Source of the DNA: Dermanyssus gallinae
Taxonomy: Eukaryota > Arthropoda > Arachnida > Mesostigmata > Dermanyssidae
DNA: 64,000 bases
Assembly (NCBI GenBank): GCA_003439945.1
Contig: QVRM01001757.1
Coordinates: forward strand, 538,451 to 602,450
Direction: 5' to 3'
Under the pieces are notes generated by a model. It saw only the letters and a program-made list of their open reading frames with translations. It made no database searches and had not been told where the DNA came from. Positions within the stretch are counted from its first letter, which is position 1. Every line of letters begins with the position of its first letter. This document shows positions 58,585-64,000 of this stretch, piece by piece. The translations under genes and the position numbers were made by a program.

Positions 58585-59610
58585 CATCCTGTATCAGTAG
58601 CACTCTTAGAAGCTATAGCTCTTCTCCGCATATCACTTCACTAACTAAGAGAAGGCGCAGAATCTCGGCTATCGAGCCAAGGATCTTCTGTAAAGGGGTA
58701 CTTAACTCGCGTTTCGGTGGGTTTAGGGTACGGCTTGTACCCTCCTTAAAGTAGAGAACCTTTTTAAGTCAGACGAAATCACGAATGCATTGTCCGCTAG
58801 CGCCGCGTTCTGTAAGTACCAAATGTTCCGCGAGCTCTCCATGGACTTTCCATCAGATCGTTGATTGCTAGACAAAATTAAGGTGTCCTTTAGGGTTCGC
58901 ACTGCTAGCAAGTAGTCTCGGAGTTCAGATTTAGACCTAAGAAGTAGCCTTACGACTAAGCAGTCGAAGCACATTTAAGGTGACGGTGGTACGCGTCAGT
59001 CCCCCGCGCGTTGTGAGCAATTTGATCTCTGCTGTTTGCATCTATATGAATTATTTTAAAACTTTTGTGTGTGATCTCCCTAATCTCATGTATGCACGTC
59101 TGCGCAACGCACCCCCGACATCGTCGCCGACAAGATGCAACATGTGAAACAAGCAAAACAGAAATATATCCTTAATGCTTGCTTACTGGTATGTGGGGCA
59201 AACGGAGCTTAGCGCGTCCAGGGCAACGGCTCAAAGAACGCCGACACACTTCGTATGGAACACCCATCAAGATCACGTTAGTTGCATGAACGCATTGAAA
59301 TTGCCTTGCACTGTTACTTGTAAATCGGTAAATGCTATGCGCCTAGTAGTATTGTTCTTCTCAGATCGTATTCGCAAAAAAATATACTCCGCTTTGCAAG
59401 TGCTTTCGCATCACGATTCATGGCGCTGCTGCGAGCATACATACGCGGCTACGGAATCTCTGACGCATAACGGTGCTACCCAAGTATTGTCTATCGGAAC
59501 TTGCGCCAAGCCATTTACGAGTGCAGTTCCGCTCCGCTGATTTGAAATGAACCTTAACCGCTACCGATTCATTCGATATAAAAACGTTTGTGTGACTCAA
59601 GAATAATGCC

Positions 59611-59611
<1 letters not shown>
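58585..59611. other. No gene recognised
   Basis: Two ORFs (58723-58974 minus, 83 codons; 59175-59540 plus, 121 codons) have moderately protein-like composition but no motif I recognise and no supporting start or splice signals. Confidence 0.4.

Positions 59612-59652
<41 letters not shown>
59612..59652. repeat. (TA)n microsatellite
   Basis: A TA array on the 5' side of a retrotransposon terminus. Confidence 0.95.
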
Positions 59653-59658
<6 letters not shown>

Positions 59659-59706
59659 TAGTGTTGTGATACATGTACATAATGATAATAATAAAACCCT
59701 GTTTCC
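59653..59706 (+). mobile_element. 54-bp terminus of family-3 RLE retrotransposon
   Basis: TTGTGATACATGTACATAAT and the following AATAAAACCCTGTTTCC match the extreme 3' untranslated end of the minus-strand 43.6 kb copy (TTGTGATACATGTACATATT, then AAATAAACCCTTGTTCC). Only the last 50 or so bases are present, bounded on both sides by (TA)n. It is an extremely 5'-truncated insertion. Confidence 0.7.
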
Positions 59707-59742
59707 CTATATATGTATAGGTATATATATATATATATATAT
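59707..59742. repeat. (TA)n microsatellite
   Basis: A TA array on the 3' side of the retrotransposon terminus, with a short ATGTATAGG interruption at its start. Confidence 0.9.
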
Positions 59743-60215
59743 AATTTATTTTGTTTTGATTTTACTTTTAGACGCCATTTTTTAAAGTTGACCAAGTAGT
59801 AAAAACTCTAAAACTATATAATAGTTTTATAAAATCAATAATATGGGTTGTAGTTTAAGCTATTTACACTTCATGAGGTCAATGGGGCTCTGGTTCTCCT
59901 CTTGCCCGTTTTAAGAGACTGCGTCAAGCTAAGCCCTAGTACCCACGATTACCAAGCTCAAACATAGTTGGATTACCGCTGCGCGTCCTCTTCACACGTC
60001 AATAAACAAGTTTTAGAAACGCCCTGCCCCAAAATTGTGTGTATTTTAAATCAGCCGCGGAGCCAAAACAGAAAGGAGCTTTGTAGGTCGTGAGAGCGTG
60101 CCATACTCATAGGCACAATATCCGTCGTAATCCATACCACAGATAAATTGACATGATTGTAATTACACTATAACGACGCAATTGTGGTACCACTGCAAAT
60201 GAATTGAGCACATAA
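59743..60215. other. No gene recognised
   Basis: Nothing recognised. Confidence 0.5.
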
Positions 60216-60512
60216 TCACACGACATACCAGTAAAAAACGTTTGCTGTAGCAATTTCATAGTGAGTCGGTAAAATCATTACAGCAGTTATTTCACTAATA
60301 GGGGCAATTCTATTCGATTCTAGTCTATTAAAAATATCACACAATTGCTCTGCCTCCATGGTAGAAAATGAGCGTTGCGTGTCTTTAAGGTATGGCATTT
60401 GGGTTGATGTAAGTGTTCTAAGGGCCGATGTAAGTGACCTAACTAAGGTTTCTTTGATCTGAGTATGCCGTGGACCCCGTCCTAGGCTTATGCGGCAGGA
60501 TAAGTCTACCAT
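60216..60512 (-). other. Unassigned 98-codon ORF
   Basis: The minus-strand ORF begins MVDLSCRISLGRGPRHTQIK and includes MEAEQLCDIFNRLESNRIAP. Its composition is balanced and not driven by a simple repeat. A GTATGT donor-like site lies just before its stop. No homology is recognised. It may be an exon, a transposon piece or chance. Confidence 0.2.
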
Positions 60513-61843
60513 GATTTCTGTACCACAATGTCACCAGCTTTGAATTGTCGAGCTAAAAGATCGACGCATATTTGCGTGTTATTAGTTATTATTCAGGAAC
60601 GTACCAATATTGGCCGAGGAAATAGCATTTAGCCAGGAAGCTCTTCCATCTCTACACACCGTTCGCTCTCTGGCAAGTTTGGTAACTTTGCGCGTGCCAA
60701 CTAGGAACGACTTAAACTTCTCTGTGAGGATCATTTTTATCTTTTTTTGTTTCTTGCGGCCACGAAAACACAGCTTTCGTCACCAACATCTAAAATTCGT
60801 TGTACAATGAACTCCCCTTTGTCTGTATTAAGTGCGGCTCCTGTCGCGCTCTACCTCTGGTCCGCCGCCAGCTAGTTTTCTTGGGCCTTGTTGATTGACG
60901 TCGACTCCAGTTTGCGCGAGGCATTGCAAAACAGCACCACTTTCGATGGCTTCGGTCTTGGCACCGAACTCCGTTGGTGGTCGATGTGGTCCAAGTCTGG
61001 TGTTCAAGACTGGCGCCGCTCGAAAACGATGCCAAATTGCCAGAGGAAACTCTTGCGAGAGACGCCCCGAGCTGATTGCGGTATGGCATTTGAAGCACGA
61101 CGTGGCCGAATGCCAAGAGACTCCACCAAGCGTTGATATGATGTCGGTTTCCCAAATGCCGCTACCGTCCAGACATCGGTTGCGGTAACGCTTGACGTTC
61201 CTCGTCGATTCCTCGTCGTCCTGTTTACTTCGGTGAGCAAACGCGGGCAAGCTTCAAAGTCGGCATCAGAAAGGCGCTTGCGGCTTCTGTCAGGGGTAAT
61301 CAATCGACCGAATTTAGCGGACAGCCGCGGAAAGCCTTGACGCTAACGTTTAGATACGCCAGTGAACCCCATTGCATTGGAAAATTCAGGCTAGGCTGGA
61401 GGCAGTGTCTGGCCGCCTCACAGGAACAAGCCTCGCCGGGACATTTTCTAAATAAACAAAAATGCATTTTTCTGGTTCAGTAAATAAACAGAAGTCGATA
61501 GATACCTTATTTTACAATCACTTTAATACCAGATTGCATTTCGAAAATTGTTTGACTAGCAACCGTTGCTTCTCGATCCTTGCACGGGTTTCAATATATC
61601 CGCTCACCATGTAGATATTTTGTTTATATTTTTTTTGCAAGGGCGTAGCCTGTTAACCTGCTGTTATACGGCTGCGTGCTTTGGACACTAATAACATCGC
61701 TACGTGTTATACCTCGCCCCGAGGCTTGCCCACTCTCCGTTATGCGAAAGTTTAAGGAGGATAATTTTACGGAGCTCCGCACAGCAGGCGTCTGCGTACT
61801 TTTGTCTAACTGCCAGTAATGTGATGTCCGCCTTAATGATGTA
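60513..61843. other. No gene recognised; GC-richer island
   Basis: From about 60830 to 61340 the DNA is distinctly richer in GC than its AT-rich flanks and open in several frames on both strands (up to 140 codons). That is consistent with an inserted, decayed element of unknown type. Confidence 0.4.
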
Positions 61844-63165
61844 CGAGGTGTGTTCAAAAAGTATCGCGACTTTTGAATTTTCGCGGGTTACGTATATTCG
61901 AATTTCGATTTTTTGTGGCGTTATGTTGGTACTCATGTCTCTCACTTATGCCGACAAGCTCGGCCATTTTGAATGTTCACTTAATTGTTGACAGCTGCTT
62001 TGCTTGCACGTGTTTTGGATCGTCTTCGATTTTTACCTATTCAAAAAAATGGATCAAAGAACCTGTATCAAATTTTGTGTGAAAAACGAAATTAAGTGCG
62101 CGGATGCATTCCGAATGTTGACTGTGGCATACGGAGAAGCTACCTTGGACCGAAACAACGTTTATCGGTGGTACAAAATGTTCTCAGAAGGCCGAGAAGA
62201 TGTGAACGACGAAGAGCGTGCCGGACGCCCGAGCACTTCAACAACAGACGAAAAAATTAATGAAGTGGAGAAAATGGTATTGGCCAATCGTCGAATCACC
62301 GTTAGAGAAGTTGCTGAGGACCCTAAACATATCGATTGGCTCGTGCCATTCGATTTTTATCAATGATTTGGGCTTGAGACGGGTCGCCGCGAAATTCGTA
62401 CCAAAATTGCTCAATTGCGACCAAAAACAGCATCGCATGAACATTGCTAATGAGATGTTGGACTCTGTCCGCGACGACCCAAATTTGCTCCAGAGGGTCA
62501 TAACTGGTGACGAATCGTGGGTTTATGGTTATGACGTGGAAACCAAAGCTCAATCATCTCAATGGAAGCTGCCGCACGAACCAAGACCAAAAAAAGCGCG
62601 CCAAGTTCGGTCGAATGTGAAAGTTTTGCTGACAGTTTTCTTCGATTGCAGGGGCGTGGTGCATCATGAGTTCTTGCCACAGGGTAGAACGGTCAATAAG
62701 GAATATTACCTGCAAGTTATGCGCAATTTGCTCGAAGCAATCCGCCAGAAACGCCCGGATTTGTGGAAGAACAAAAATTGGCTTTTGCACCACGATAACG
62801 CCCCTGCTCACACATCGTTGCTTGTGCGCGAGTTTTTGGCCAAAAACAACACACTAATGATGCCGCAGCCACCGTATTCCCCAGATCTGGCCCCCTGTGA
62901 CTTTTTCTTGTTCCCTAAACTGAAGAGGCCCATGAAAGGACGACGTTACGCTACGCTTGACGAGATAAAGACGGCATCGAAGGAGGAGCTGAACAAGATA
63001 AAAAAAAATGGTTTTTTGAAGTGCTTCGAAGATTGGAAAAACCGTTGGCACAAGTGTATAATATCTCATGGGGATTACTTTGAAGGGGACAGAATAGATA
63101 TTCATGAATAGATGAATAATTTTTGAAAAAACACACACGTCGCGATACTTTTTGAACACACCTCG
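61844..63165 (+). mobile_element. mariner element, copy B
   Basis: A complete 1322-bp element. The left terminal repeat, CGAGGTGTGTTCAAAAAGTA followed by TCGCGAC, is an exact inverse of the right one ending TTTTTGAACACACCTCG. TA dinucleotides flank both ends (61842-61843 and 63166-63167). It is about 98-99% identical by eye to copy A, implying recent transposition. Both terminal repeats are intact, so it could in principle be moved by transposase supplied from elsewhere. Confidence 0.97.
62049..63111 (+). pseudogene. mariner transposase, single frameshift (copy B)
   Basis: Same protein as copy A, starting at the ATG at 62049 (MDQRTCIKF) and ending at the TAG at 63109-63111 after DYFEGDRIDIHE. 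One extra C in the C-run at 62321-62323 shifts the frame inside the second helix-turn-helix, so the first frame ends at 62366. Downstream the sequence is open to the natural end, with all three catalytic blocks intact: ITGDESWVYGYD, HHDNAPAH and SPDLAPCD. It is the better preserved copy. The lesion differs from both lesions of copy A, so each was inactivated independently after they separated, unless one is a sequencing error. Confidence 0.94.
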
Positions 63166-63597
63166 TATATCGTCGCCCGAGAGGTTTAAAAGAGGCAGCT
63201 GCTCGACGCGATATGCACTACTTTCATACGTTACGCCATCAGGCTTCCGCCACGCTAACTCAATGCCTTGCTCTGCCCCTCGGTTCGATTTCTATTTTGT
63301 CATTTTTCGGTTTAAGTGTATGACATTCTGCAATAAAACGTCATCTGGAGCCAGAATTCTTACATTAGTAACATTGGGAGATTACGTCTGCTACACGGCA
63401 GCTAATCTGCTATAGGCAACAGTTTGCGTTAACTATGAAAACGAGAAAACAACAATTTAGCTGATACTCGTTCTGTGCTCATCTAGTGTACATTGTTGGT
63501 ACCATAGACACGTTTGCCTTTGTTTAACAATTTAATGAGCAATAAATTAGCATGCCGAAGTCAACAGTGTATGAACAGACGTATATGTAAAATTTCT
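63166..63597. other. No gene recognised
   Basis: Flank of mariner B. No motif. Confidence 0.5.
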
Positions 63598-63598
63598 T

Positions 63599-63641
<43 letters not shown>
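63598..63641. repeat. (CT)n-(TA)n compound microsatellite
   Basis: A CT run passes into (TA)n, as at 5579-5619. Confidence 0.95.
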
Positions 63642-63643
<2 letters not shown>

Positions 63644-64000
63644 GGTGCGTCTATCAAGAAATGAGATTACGGTTTTCAGAGACTGTACAAGTGTGTGACT
63701 TCGGAAAAATGTTAATTGAGGAGTAAACAATGCATTAAATGGAACAGTACGCGTTATTGTAACAAAGAAATTTTACGAACACACCACTCAACATTTTTAG
63801 ACGACTTGTTACCGAAGTGCGCGTGTCTTTGCCTTGCGTTCTTCCTTCATGCCTCGTAGTGAAAGCCAGTAGAGCTAATATTGGCACATTCCTGAACCGT
63901 ATTAGAGAAACTTTTTTGGTTGGCTGCACCTAAAGCACGTGACGTCAGTTCGGCATTTGAAGCATTCAGGGAACCTCACCGCATACAAATGATAAGTTAT
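63642..64000 (+). other. Possible left end of another TA-targeting transposon
   Basis: Directly after the (TA)n array, CGGTGCGTCTATCAAGAAAT followed by GAGATTACGG resembles mariner-type terminal repeats in length and style. No transposase could be read in the remaining 350 bp, and the window ends here. Low confidence. Confidence 0.25.

Noticed and set aside
60216..61303. Possible viral or gag-like coding region on the minus strand
   Set aside because: No recognisable gag, protease, integrase or LTR signals; retained only as unassigned open DNA.

Overview
This window is eukaryotic, transposon-rich and repeat-rich DNA, probably intergenic or intronic. It has no operons, no bacterial-type genes, and no long host ORF. 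Four things point to an invertebrate animal, most likely an arthropod: two nearly identical mariner elements with D,D34D transposases, several older mariner relics, RLE-type non-LTR retrotransposons with (TAA)n or (TA)n ends, and very many (TA)n, (TAA)n, (CAA/TTG)n and (GA/CT)n microsatellites. A mite or other chelicerate would fit this texture, but that is only a guess. I recognised no rRNA gene, functional tRNA gene or CRISPR array.

Layout. 1-3.8 kb: AT-rich DNA with (TA)n arrays and a diverged tandem duplication. 3.8-5.1 kb: mariner copy A. 5.1-17.9 kb: no recognisable gene; it holds a one-arm relic of a foldback element (8.46-8.75 kb), a degenerate minisatellite whose unit lengths keep one reading frame (9.7-10.16 kb), and tRNA-like relics. 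17.95-18.55 kb: an RLE-retrotransposon 3' fragment, a (TA)n array and a tRNA-derived SINE. 18.5-28 kb: trinucleotide and dinucleotide arrays. 28-28.8 kb: a SINE-like sequence and a decayed minus-strand LINE. 29-37 kb: mostly low-complexity DNA, with one plausible host exon (35778-35929). 37.3-46.65 kb: a dense nest of transposon remains, comprising a mariner deletion derivative and at least seven RLE-retrotransposon pieces on both strands, most bounded by (TAA)n. 47.5-50.03 kb: a minus-strand mariner split by a plus-strand LINE. 50-57.1 kb: low-complexity DNA, weak exon candidates, an RLE fragment and a second copy of an unidentified repeat. 57.5-58.6 kb: a foldback element with arms of about 510 bp. 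59.6 kb: a 54-bp retrotransposon terminus inside (TA)n. 61.84-63.17 kb: mariner copy B. 63.6 kb to the end: a possible further transposon end.

No protein-coding transposon gene here looks intact. Mariner A has two frameshifts and mariner B has one, at different places. The best RLE element (44.0-46.6 kb) has one nonsense codon and one frameshift. The most striking pattern is the repeated bounding of retrotransposon fragments by microsatellites. It suggests either insertion into (TAA)n and (TA)n arrays or array growth from element tails. All homology calls come from conceptual translation and motif recognition by eye; no database search was run.
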